Source: Spongilla lacustris (lineage: Eukaryota; Porifera; Demospongiae; Spongillida; Spongillidae). From it: a DNA stretch of 64,000 bases. The position numbers and the translations under genes were made by a program. Shown here piece after piece: positions 24,371 through 36,275 of this stretch. The stretch's first letter is position 1. Every line of letters begins with the position of its first letter. The DNA lies in the NCBI GenBank assembly GCA_949361645.1, contig OX442432.1:7658118-7722117 (forward strand), read 5' to 3'. The notes under the pieces are model-generated. The model had not been told where the DNA came from and searched no databases. It saw only the letters and a list, made by a program, of their open reading frames with translations.

Positions 24371-26351
24371 GGTGTAAGTGACGAATGTAAAACAGAACTA
24401 GCTTCTTGTATGGTTCAAAGATAGTACTGATGCATTCTCTATTAGAATTTGGAATCGATTTGTGCATGTCATAATAGGTATGGCTTCCGTACGCAATTTA
24501 AAAGTACATTCCCTCCCAATCATTCTTTATGGGATAAGTTGACTATCTGACCATCCAGGTGTAAATCACAATTGTAAAACAGAACAAGCATCTTGTATGG
24601 TTTAAATATAGGACTGATGCATTCTCAATCAGCATTAGGAATCGATTCTTAGATGCCAACATCGGTTTAGCTTCTGCAAGGAAATGAAAAGTAAGTTTCC
24701 TCCCATACATTATCTATGGGAAAAGTTGACTGTTTCACCATCAAGTTGTAAGTCACAGGTATAAAAGAGAACAATACACTTGTACGGTTCAAAGCTAGTA
24801 CTGATGCATACTCTATCAGAATTACGAATCGATTTGTGCATGTCATAATAGGTATGGCTTCCGTACGCAGTTTAAAAGTACATTCCCTCCCATACATTCT
24901 CAATGGGAAAAGTTGACTATCTCACCATCCAGGTGTAAATCACGAATGTAAAACAGACCAAGCCACTTGTATGGTTGAAAGATAGTACTGATGCATTGTC
25001 TGTGAGAATGACGAATCGATTCGTAGATGTCAAGATCGGATTAGCTTCAGCACGGAAATGAAAAGTACATTCCCTCCCATACACTCTCAATGCGAAAAGT
25101 TCACTATCTGACCGTCCAGGTGTAAATCACGAATGTAAAAAAGAACAAGCTACTTGCATGGATCCAATATAGTACTGATGCATTATCTATCAGCATTACG
25201 AATCAATTTGTAGATGACAACATCGGTTCAGCTTCAGCATGGAGATGAAAAGTACATTCCCTCCCATACATTCTCAATGGGAGAAGTTGAGTCTTTCACC
25301 ATTAAGATGTATATCACGAATGTAAAAAAGAAAAAGCTACTTGTATGGATAAAATATAGTACTTATGCAGTCTCTGTCAGCAATATGAATCAATTCGTAG
25401 ATACCAACATCGGTTTAGCTTCTGCACGGAAATGAAAAGTACATTCCCTCCCAAACATTCTCAATGAGAAAAGCTGACTATATGACCATCAAGTTGTAAA
25501 TCACGGATGTAAAACAGAAAAAGTCACTTGTATGGTTTGTAGATAGTACTGATGCATTGTCTATGATAATTACGAATCGATTCGTAGATGCGAATATCGG
25601 TTTAGCTTCAGCACGGAAATGAAAAGTACATTTCCTCCCATTCATTCTCAATGGGAAAAGTTGACTGTTTCACTTTGAACATGTAAATCATGAATGTAAA
25701 ACAGAACAAGCCACTTGTTTGGTTCAATGTTAGTACTGATGCATTCTCTATCGGAATTACGAATCGATTCGTACATGTCAAATAGGTATGGCATCCATAC
25801 GCAATTAAAAAGTACATTCCCTCCCAAACATTCGCAATGGGAAAAGTTGACTATCTGACCATCCAGGTGTAAATCAGGAATGTAAACCAGAACAAGCTAC
25901 TTGTTTGGATAAAATATAGGACTGTTGCATTCTCTATCAGCATTACGAATCAATTCGTAGATGCCAACATCGGTTTAGCTTCAGCACGGAAATGAAAAGT
26001 ACATTCCCTCCCATACATTCTCAATGGGAAAAGTTGACTGTTTCACCATTAAGATGTATATCACGAATGTAAAAATGAACAAGCTACTTGTATGGATAAA
26101 ATATAGTACTGATGAATTCTTTATCTGCATTACTAAACAATTCGTAGATGCCAACATCGGTTTAGCTTCAGCACGGAAATCAAAAGTACATTCCCTCCCA
26201 TACATTCTCAATGGGTAAAGTTGACTATCTGACCATCAAGGTGTAAATCGTCGATGTTAAACAGAACAAGCCACTTGTCTTGTTCAAAGTTAGTACTTTA
26301 AATTTAAAAGTACATTCCCTCCCATATATTCTTATTGGGAAAAGTTGACTT
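24371..26351 (-). repeat. 187-bp satellite, reverse block
   Basis: About ten monomers. From 25041 onward it is the inverted partner of 18.0-19.33 kb, and from 25857 it is directly repeated at 35756 onward. Confidence 0.93.
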
Positions 26352-27466
26352 TTTTCCATTAAGAATATGAGAGGGAATGAACGTTTGAATTGCGTACGGA
26401 AGCCATAACTATAATGACGTGTACGAATCGATTAGTAACTCTGATAGAGATAACATCAGTACTAACATTCAACAATATAAGTGGCTTGTTCTGTTTCACA
26501 TCAATGATTTACACCTTGATGGTCAGATAGTCAACTTTACCCATTGAGAATGTATGTGAGGGAACGTGCTTTTGATTTCCGTGCTGAAGCTAAACCGATG
26601 TTGGCATCTACGAATTGAATCGTAATGCTGATAGAGAACTATATCTTATTTGTAGAATTAGCTTGTTCTTTTTTACATTCGTGACTTACACCTGGATGAT
26701 CAGATAGTCAACTTTTACCATTGACAATGTATGGGACGGAATGTACTTTTCATTTCAGTGCTGAAGCTAAACCAATGTTGGCATCTACGAATCGATTCAT
26801 AATGCAGATAGAGAATGTGTGAGTTGTATCTTTCAACCGTACATGTGGCTGGTTCTGATTTAGATCGGTGATTTACACCTTGATGGTCAGATAGACAACT
26901 TTTCTAATAGAGTATGTATGGGAGGGAATGTACTTTTCATTTCCGTGCTGAAGCTAAACAGATGTTGGCATCTATGTATTGATTCGTAATGCTGATAGAT
27001 AGTGCATCAGTGCTATATTTTATCCATACAAGTAGCTTGTTCTGGTTTACATTCGTGATTTACACCTGGATGGTCAGATAGTCAACTTTTCCCATTTAGA
27101 ATGTATGGGAGGGAATGTACTTTTCGTTTCGATGCTGAAGCTAAACCGATATTGGCGTTTACCAATTAGTTCGTAATTCTGATAGAGAATGTGTGAGTTG
27201 TATCTTTCAACCATACAAGTGGCTTGTTCTGTTTTACGTCTGTGATTTACAACTTCATTGTCATATAATAGTCAACTTTTACCATTGTGAATGCATGGGA
27301 GGGAATGTACTTTTCATTTCCGTACTGGAGCTAAGCCGATACTGGCATCGACGAATTGATTCGTAATGCTGATTGAAAATGCATCAGAACTATATTCCAT
27401 CCATACAAGTAGCTTGTTCTTTATTACATTCGTGATTTACACCTGGATGGTCAGATAGTCAAATTT
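25041..27466 (-). repeat. Inverted repeat, right arm (2.4 kb)
   Basis: Reverse complement of 16905-19330. The two arms enclose a 5.7-kb interval containing part of the dimer array and the hAT-like element. Confidence 0.88.
26321..26375. other. Inversion junction type J1
   Basis: ATTCTTATTGGGAAAAGTTG then ACTTTTTTCCATTAAGAATA, the mirror of 18001-18055. Confidence 0.85.
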
Positions 27467-28641
27467 TACCATTGAGAATGTATGGGAGGGAATGTACTTT
27501 TCATTTCCATGCTGAAGCTAAACTGATATTCGCATTTACGAATGGATTCGTAATTCTTATAGACAATGCATCAGTACTATCTTTCAACCATACAAGTGGC
27601 TTGTTCTGTTTTACATCTGTGATTTACACCTTGATGGTCAGATAGTCAACTTTTCCCATTAAGAATGTATGGGAGGGAATGTACTTTTCATTTCGGTGCA
27701 GAAGCTAAACCGATTTTGGCATCTACGAATTATTTCGTAATGCTGATAGAGAATGTGTGAGTTGTACCTTTCAACCATACAAGTGGCTTGTTCTGTTTTA
27801 CATCGGTGATTTACACCTTGATGGTCAGAAAGTCAACTTTTCGCATCATAAATGTATGGGAGGGAATGTACATTTCATTTCCGTGCTGAAGCTGAACCGA
27901 TGTTGGCGTCTTCGAATTTATTCGTAATGCTGATAGGGAATGCATCAGTACTATATTCAGTCCAAACAAGTAGCTTGTAAGGTTTTACTTTCGTGATTTA
28001 CGCCTGAATGGTCAGATAGTCGACTTTTCCCATTGAGAATGTATGGGAGGGAATGTACGTTTCATTTCCGTGCTGAAGCTAAAGCGATGTTGGCATCTAC
28101 GAATTGATTCGTAATGCTGATAGAGAATGCATCAGTACTATATTTCATCCATACAAGTAGCTTGTTCTGTTTTACATTCGTGATTTACACCTGGATGGTC
28201 AGATAGTCAACTTTTCCTATTAAGAATGTATGGGAGGGAATGTACTTTTAATTTGCGTATGGAAGCCATATCTATTATGACATGCACAAATCGATTCGTA
28301 ATTCTGATAGAGTATGCATCAGTACTAGCTTTGAACCATACAAGAGTATTGTTCTCTTTTACATCCGTGAATTACAACTTGGCAGTGAAACAGTCAACTT
28401 TTCCCATTGATAATGTATGGGAGGGAACGTACTTTTCATTTCCGTGCTGAAGCTAAACCGATGTTGGCATCTAACAATCGATTCATAATGGTGATTGAGA
28501 ATGCATCAGTACTATCATTGAACAGTACAAGTGGATTGTTCTGTTTTACATCCGTGATTTTGCGACTTGATGGTCATATAGTCAACTTTTCCCACTGAGA
28601 ATGAATGGGAGGGAATGTACTTTTCATTTCTGTGCTGGACC
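26352..28641 (+). repeat. 187-bp satellite, forward block
   Basis: About twelve monomers up to the Tc1/mariner-like element. The part to 27466 pairs with 16.9-18.0 kb; the part from 27743 pairs with 63.1-64.0 kb. Confidence 0.93.
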
Positions 28642-30278
28642 TACAGTGGAGAACATGGTAGTTGGACAAATAATGTTTTCTCATAATCTTTTACTTTCGA
28701 ATGGAGTATCTCAGTAGCCTTACAACTTTATTAAAATCTAATTGCACAAATCTGAGCCTTTACCACTGGGCCATATAAGCTTGAAAAAGAAATAGGTCAC
28801 ATTACTTCTAAGGCTCGTTAATTAATTATTTAGTGACTCCTCTCCAAAACAATTTGTTCGTCGGGTTTCTCCACGCACATTGAACAGATCCCAACGAAAT
28901 TGGGTTTGTACCTAAAGGACCTACGTACGCAAGTTTTCAGTCTTACGCATGTAACATCGGACTAACCGTTGTGCCGTTATTCACAAAAAGGCGCCATTGT
29001 AGGGCCTCAAGTGTTCAGATCGACGTTTTCCCATGCGCTTTTGATAGCTTGCAGGAATTTCCGGTTAAATCGTACGATGGGCATTCTATCGATTTAGCTA
29101 TGGTATGAGCTCATTGCGATAAAACTACCGTACAAAACATGTTTTGAAACATCAGTGGCTTGGTAGTGTCGCCATTTTGAATAATTTCGATTAATTATAC
29201 TATGAATATAATTTCAAACACTGCGTCGGTCCGGTTATTTCTGGTTATTCCAATGGCTGAGGGCGTAGCTTGTGTTGATAAAAACGGTTCTTTTGATAAC
29301 CAAACCGACGACGCTGCACCTACCGAGTACGAGTCGATCTTCAAGACGGGCTGGCATGGCTGCTGTATCGACATGAACAGAGCTTAAAAAGCGACACACC
29401 AAGTCACCAACTGACGCGATTGTAGAAGCACTCAAACTCTGGGATATTCCAGGTACGTACCTGGAATTTTCCAGAGTGCTTCAACAATCACTTCGGGTAC
29501 TTTCCTTGTGGAGACTGACTTCCGGTCGCGTTTTAAGCTCTGTCCATGTCAATACAGCAGCCTTGCTAGCCTGTCTTGAAGATCGACTCGTACTCGGTAG
29601 GTGCAGCGTCGTCGGTTTGGTTATCAAAAGAACCGTTACCATCAACACAGGCTACGCCCTCAGCCATTGGAATAACCAGAAATAACCGGACCAAAGCAGT
29701 GTTTGAATGTATATTAATAGTATAATTAATCGAAATTATTCAAAATGGCGACACTACCAAGCCACTGATGTTTCAAAACATGTTTTGTACGGTAGTTTTA
29801 TCGCAATGAGCTCATACCGTAGCTAAATCGATAGAATGCCCATCATACGATTTAACCTGAAATTCCTGCAAGCTATCAAAAGCGCATGGGAAAACGTCGA
29901 TCTGAACACTTGAGGCCCTACAATGGCGCCTTTTTGTGAACAACGGCACAACGGTTAGTCCGATGTTAGATGCGTAAGACTGAAAACTTGCGTACGTAGG
30001 TCCTTTAGTAACAAACCCTATTTCGTTGGGATCCATTCAATGTGCGTGGAGAAACCCGACGAACAAATTGTTTTGGAGAGGAGTCACTAAATAATTAATT
30101 AACGAGCCTTAAAAGTCATGTGACCCATTCCTTTTTCAAGCTTATATTGCCATGTAGTATAGGCTCAGATTTGTGCAATTAGATTTTAATAAAGATGTAA
30201 GGCTACTGAGATACTCCATTCGAAAGTAAAAGTTTATGAGAAAAAATTATTTGTCCAACTACCATGTTCTCCACTGTA
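28642..30278. mobile_element. Complete Tc1/mariner-like element with arms of about 800 bp
   Basis: The element starts TA-CAGTGGAGAACATGG and ends CCATGTTCTCCACTG-TA. Removing it and one TA restores the monomer (GTGCTGGACC-TA-AGCCGATACTGG), so the target duplication is TA, as for Tc1/mariner. The two halves are reverse complements around TTCCAGGTAC|GTACCTGGAA (centre 29456/29457), with small indels and a short non-matching stretch near the centre. There is no transposase or DDE-type frame. The structure equals a foldback or long-inverted-repeat derivative. Confidence 0.8.
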
Positions 30279-31186
30279 AGCCGATACTGGCATCGACGAA
30301 TTGATTTTTAATGCTGATAGAAAATGCATCAGTACTATATTCTATCCATTCAAGTAGCTCGTTCTGGTTTACATTCCGGATTTACACCTGGATGGTTAGA
30401 TAGTCAACTTTTCCCATTGAGAATGTATGGGAGGGAATGTACTTTTTAATCTCGTTCGGAAGCCATACCTATTATGACATGCACAAATCGATTCGTAATT
30501 CTGATAGAGAATGCATCAGTACTATTTTTCAACCATACAAGTAACTAGTTCTGTTATACATCTGTGATTTACAACGTGATGGTGATATAGTCAACTTTTG
30601 CCATTAAGAGTATATGGGAGGGACTATACTTTTCATTTCCGCGCTAAAACTAAGCCAATATTGGCATCTAGGAATTGATTCGTAATGCTGATAGAGGATG
30701 CATCAGTACTTCATTTTATACTAACAAGTAGCTTGTTCTGTTTTACATTCGTGATTTACACCTGGATGGTCAGATATTAAACTTTTCCTATTGAGAATGT
30801 ATGGGAGGGAATGTACTTTTCATTTCCGTGCTGAAGCTAAAGCGATGTTGGCATCTACCAATCGATTCGTTATGCAGATATGGAATGTATGAGTAGTATC
30901 TTTCAACCATACTAGTGGCTTGTTCTGCTTTACATCCGTGACTTACAACTTGATGTTCGGATAGTCAACTTTTCCCATTGAGAATGAATGGGAGGGAATG
31001 TACTTTTAAATTGCGTATGGATGCCATACCTATTTTGACGTGTTCGAATCGATTCGTAATTCTGATAGAGAATGCATCAGTACTAACTTTGAACCATACA
31101 AGTGGCTTGTTCTGTTTTGCATTCGTGATTTACATCTTCATGGTGAAACAGTCAACTTTTCTCATTGAGAATGAATTGGAGGGAAT
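30279..31186 (+). repeat. 187-bp satellite, forward block
   Basis: Duplicate of 516-1398 that keeps a segment of about 25 bp missing there (ATTGATTCGTAATGCTGATAG near 30675). Confidence 0.92.
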
Positions 31187-32228
31187 CAGGACCCACGGTA
31201 GTGGGTCCTATGTAGGATTGGCTTCGTGGGCGTGGTTTTCGATCGAGCGTTTTAAAGTGGTAACGAAGCGTTTCCTATACTCGCCAGCTCGCATATAATC
31301 CATCACAAACATGATAGACATGCACACATAACGTGAGCTTCGCTAAACAGTGCCGTTTACGTGGAGTGACAAGTCGGTGCCAAAATTCCGCCATTTAATT
31401 TTTGTTCATCTCCTCCTCCTCCTCCTCCTCTTCCTCCTCCGTAGTCTTCCATTCGTCACGTACAACTCGCGACAGGAACGTCGTAAGAAGACGAGATTAG
31501 CTTTAAAAAGTAGCATTTTATTTCCAAACGCGCCCTTTCATACAAATAAGACCTACAGTTGTTAGCTGGTGATGAAATGCCGTGAAATGACCAAAGCAGG
31601 TGCAATTCATTATCGGTGAAAATTCTCGGTTGCCTAGCAGTGTCGTCACACACGCGTCTTAATTTACTGTTGCCAGGCTACGTGTATACGCAGCTGCAGA
31701 TACGTTTACAACAGGCGGTTCTAATTCAGGAAAGGTGACCAAGCCAAAGAAAACGGCTCGTTAACAAGAAGAACTCTGAGTTTAAGATATAGGTAGGCCT
31801 ATCAATAAAATTAAAATGAGGCCTATATACTCACCCGATACTGAAACGAGGAATCTAAGCATCCTATGCATTGCAAGTATGCACTAAGCTATATATTATA
31901 TTGAGTGAACACTCCTTGCAGAGAAAAAAAAATTAGGGGAACAAGTAAATCAAAAACTTCTCTATGGAGAAAGTGATTGGTGGGATGTAGGATTGGTGGT
32001 GCAAAAAGCAAGGAAACAAGGTACAGTATGTTAAAGTGAGGTTTGGTAGGATCCTACAACTATAACAGTCCTAAATTTGCAAATAGGCTTCTTCATTTGC
32101 AAATTCAGGACTGTGGATCCTACCAAACCTCACTTTAACATACTGTACCTTGTTTCCTTGCTTTTTGCACCAGCAATCCTACATCCCACCAATCATTTTC
32201 TCGATGGAGAAGATTTTGATTTACTTGT
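31187..32228 (+). mobile_element. Element B, copy 2
   Basis: Directly duplicates 1399-2440 at offset 29788, with scattered substitutions and a cleaner TCC tract (31408-31442). Same insertion point in the monomer and same flanks, so it was duplicated along with the block. Confidence 0.72.
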
Positions 32229-32308
32229 GTACATTTGATTTTTGTGCTGAAGCTAAACCGAAATTGGCATCTATGAATCGATTCGTAATTCTCATAGACA
32301 AAGCATCA
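32229..32308 (+). repeat. Satellite remnant, forward
   Basis: Partial monomer between element B copy 2 and an orientation flip, as at 2441-2520. Confidence 0.85.
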
Positions 32309-32328
32309 GCATTCCCTCCCATTCATTC
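32289..32328. other. Inversion junction type J2
   Basis: Direct copy of 2501-2540 at offset 29788, next to element B copy 2. Confidence 0.85.
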
Positions 32329-35300
32329 TGAATGGGAATATTTGACTGTTTCACCATGAAGATGTAAATCACGAATGTAAAACAGAACAAGCCACTTGCA
32401 TGGTTCAAAGTTAGTACTGATGCATTCTCTCTTAGAATTACGTTTCGATTCGTACATGTCATAATAGGTATACGTGTCTTCCGTTCGCAATTAAAAAATA
32501 CATTCCCTCCCATACATTCATAATGGGAAAAGTTGACTATCTAACCATCACGGTGTAAATCACCGATTTAAAACAGAACAAGCCACTATTATGGTTGAAA
32601 GATACTACTCATGCATTCTCTATCTGCATTACGAATAGATTGGTAGATGCCAACATCGGTTTAGCTTCAGCACGGAAATGAAAAGTACATTCCCTCCCAA
32701 ACATTCTCAATGGCTATCTGACAATCAAGGTGTAAGTCACGGATGTAAAAGAGAACAATACACTTGAATGGTTCAAAGCTAGTACTGATGCATTCTCTAT
32801 CAGAATTACGAATCGATTCGTACATGTCATAGTAGGTATGGCTTCCGTACGCAATTTAAAAGTACATTCCCTCCCATACAGTCGTAATGGGAAAAGTTGA
32901 CAATCTGACCATCCAGGTGTAAACCACGAATGTTAAACAGAACAAGCATCTTGTATGGTTGAAAGATAGTACTGATGCATTGTATATGAGAATTACGAAT
33001 CGATTCATAGATGCCAATATCGGTTTAGCTTCAGCACAAAAATCGATTCATGGATGCCAATATCGGTTTAGCATCAGCACAAAAATCAAAAGCACATTCC
33101 CTCCAATTCATTCTCACCCATACATTCTCAATGGGAAAAGTTGACTATCTGAACATCAAGTTGTAAGTCACGGATGTAAGGCCGAGCAAGCCACTTGTAT
33201 GGTTGAAAGATACTACTCATACATTCTATATCTGCATAACGAATCGATCGGTAGATGCCAACATCACTTTAGCTTCAGCACGGAAATGAAAAGTACATTC
33301 CCCCCCATACATTCTCAATACGAAAAGTTGAATATCTGACCATCCAGGTGTAAATCACGAATGTAAAACAGAACAAGCTACGTGTATGGATAAATAATAG
33401 TACTGATGCATTCTCTATCAGCATTACGAATCAGTTCTTAGATGCCAATATTGGCTTAGTTTTAGCATGGAAATGAAAAGTATACTCCCTCCCATATATT
33501 CTTAATGGCAAAAGTTAACTATATCCACATCACGTTGTAAATCACAGATGTATAACAGAACTAGCCACTTGTATAGTTGAAAGATACTACAGATGCATTC
33601 TTTATCAGAATTACGAATCGATTTGTGCATGTCATAATAGGTATGTCTTCCGTACGCAATTTAAAATTACATTCCCACCCATACATTCTTAATGGGAAAG
33701 GTTGACTATCTGACCATCCAGGTGTAAATCACGAGTGTAGAACAGAACAAGCGTCTTTTGTGGTTTAAATATATCACTTATGCATTCTCTATCAGCATTA
33801 TGAATCGATTCCTAGATGCCAACATCGGATTAGCTTCAGCACGGAAATGAAAAGTACATTCCCTCCCATACATTATCAATGGCTATCTGACCATCAAGTT
33901 GTAAGTCACGGATGTAAAAGAGAACAATACACTTGAATGGTTCAAAGCTAGTACTGATGCATTCTCGATCAGAATTACGAATCGATTCGTATTTGTCATA
34001 GTAGGTATGGCTTCCGTACGCAATTCCATTCCTTCCCATACATTCGTAATGGGAAAAGGTGACAATCTGACCATCCAGGTGTAAACCACGAATATTAAAC
34101 AGAACAAACATCTTGTGTGGTTGAAAGATAGTACTGATGCATTGTCTATGAGAATTACGAATCGATTCATAGATGCCAATATAGGTTTAGCTTCAGCACA
34201 AAAATCAAAAGTACATTCCCTCCAATTCATTCTCAATGAGAAAAGTTGACTGTTTCACCATGAAGATGTAAATCACGAATGTAAAACAGAACAAGCCACT
34301 TGTGTGGCTCAAAGTTAGTACTGATGCATTCTCTATCAGAATTCCGAATCGATTCGTACGCGTCACAATAGGTATGGCATCCATACGCAATTTAAAAGTA
34401 CATTCCCTCCCATACATTCTCAATGGGAAAAGTTGACTATCCGAACATCAAGTTGTAAGTCACGGATGTAAAGCAGAACAAGCCACTTGTATGGTTGAAA
34501 GATACTACTCATACATTCTATATCTGCACAACCAATCGATTGATATATGGCAACATCGCTATTGCTTCAGCACGTAAATGAAAGGTACATTCCTTCCCAT
34601 ACATTCTCAATAGGAAAAGTTTAATATCTGACCATCCAGTTGTAAATCACGAATGTAAAACAGAGCAAGCTACTTGTATGGATAAAATATAGTAGTGATG
34701 CATTCTCTATCAGCATTACGAATCAATTCCTAGATGCCAATATTGGCTTAGTTTTAGCACCGAAATGAAAAGAATATTCCCTCCCACATATTCTTAATGG
34801 CAAAAGTTCACTATATCACCATCACGTAGTAAATCACAGATGCATAACAGAACTAGTCGCTTGTATGGTTGAAAGATAGTACTGATGCATTCTTTATCAG
34901 AATTACGAATCGAATTGTGCATGTCATAATAGGTATGGCTTCCGTATGCATTTTAAAATTACATTCCCACCCATACATTCTCAATGGGAAAAGTTGACTA
35001 TCAGACCATCAAGGTGCAAATTACCAATTTAAATCAGAGCAAGCCACTTGTATGGTTCAAAGATACTACTCATACATTCTCTATGTGCAATACGAATCAA
35101 TTCGTAGATACCAACATCGGTTTGTCTTCAGCACGGAAATGAAAAGTACATTCCCTCCCATACATTCTCTATGGGAAAAGTTGTCTATCTGACCGTCCAG
35201 GTGTAAATCACGAATGTAAATCAGAACAAGCTACTTATATGGTTCAATGATGGTACTAATGCATTCTCTATCAGCATTACGAATGAATTCGTAGATGCCA

Positions 35301-36248
35301 ACATCGGTTTAGCTTCAGCACGGAAATGCATGAAAAGTACATTCCCTCCCATTCATTCTCAATGGTAAAAGTTGACTATCTGACTATCCAGGTGTAAATC
35401 ACGAATGTAAAAAAGAACAAGCTATTTTTATGGATAAAATATAGTACTGATGCATTTTCTATCAGCATTACGAATTAATTCGTAGATGCCAACATCGATT
35501 TAGCTTCAGCACGGAAATGAAAAGTACATTCCGTCCCATTCACTCTCAATGGGAAAAGTTGACTATCTGATCGTCCAGGTGTAAATCATGAATGTAATAA
35601 AGAACAAGCTACTTGCATGGATCCATTTTAGTACTAATGCATTTTCTATCAGTGTTACGAAACAATTCGTCAATGCCAACATCGGTTTAGCTTCAGCACG
35701 GAAATGAAAAGTACATTCCCTCCCATACATTCTCAATGGAAAAAGTTGACTGTCTGACCATCCAGGTGTAAATCAGGAATGTAAACCAGAACAAGCTACT
35801 TGTTTGGATAAAATATAGGACTGTTGCATTCTCTATCAGCATTACGAATCAATTCGTAGATGCCAACATCGGTTTAGCTTCAGCACGGAAATGAAAAGTA
35901 CATTCCCTCCCATACATTCTCAATGGGAAAAGTTGACTGTTTCACCATTAAGATGTATATCACGAATGTAAAAATGAACAAGCTACTTGTATGGATAAAA
36001 TATAGTACTGATGAATTCTTTATCTGCATTACTAAACAATTCGTAGATGCCAACATCGGTTTAGCTTCAGCACGGAAATCAAAAGTACATTCCCTCCCAT
36101 ACATTCTCAATGGGTAAAGTTGACTATCTGACCATCAAGGTGTAAATCGTCGATGTTAAACAGAACAAGCCACTTGTATTGTTCAAAGTTAGTACTTTAA
36201 ATTTAAAAGTACATTCCCTCCCATATATTCTTATTGGGAAAAGTTGAC
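32309..36248 (-). repeat. 187-bp satellite, reverse block (mosaic)
   Basis: To about 35755 it follows the 2521-5565 copy. It then switches abruptly to the sequence of 25857-26351. Near 33108 a monomer segment is deleted (CATTCTCACCCATACATTC), a deletion shared with the partner at 58.63 kb. Confidence 0.93.
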
Positions 36249-36275
36249 TTTTTTCCATTAAGAATATATGAGAGG
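36220..36275. other. Inversion junction type J1
   Basis: Same junction as 26321-26375 plus two bases (ATATATGAGAGGG instead of ATATGAGAGGG). Confidence 0.85.

Larger units (their letters stand above)
27743..35755 (+). repeat. Largest inverted repeat, left arm (at least 8 kb)
   Basis: Pairs with 55988-64000 by x = 91743 - y without net indels, including both the Tc1/mariner-like element and element B. Rare variants are shared (GATATATGGCAACATCG near 34541, GAAATGCATGAAAAG near 35327). Pairing stops abruptly at about 35755; the outer limit is beyond the window. Confidence 0.93.

Noticed and set aside
29202..29685. Short frames near the centre of the Tc1/mariner-like palindrome
   Set aside because: Two mirror-image frames of 61-69 codons with no transposase motifs; they are by-products of the inverted repeat.
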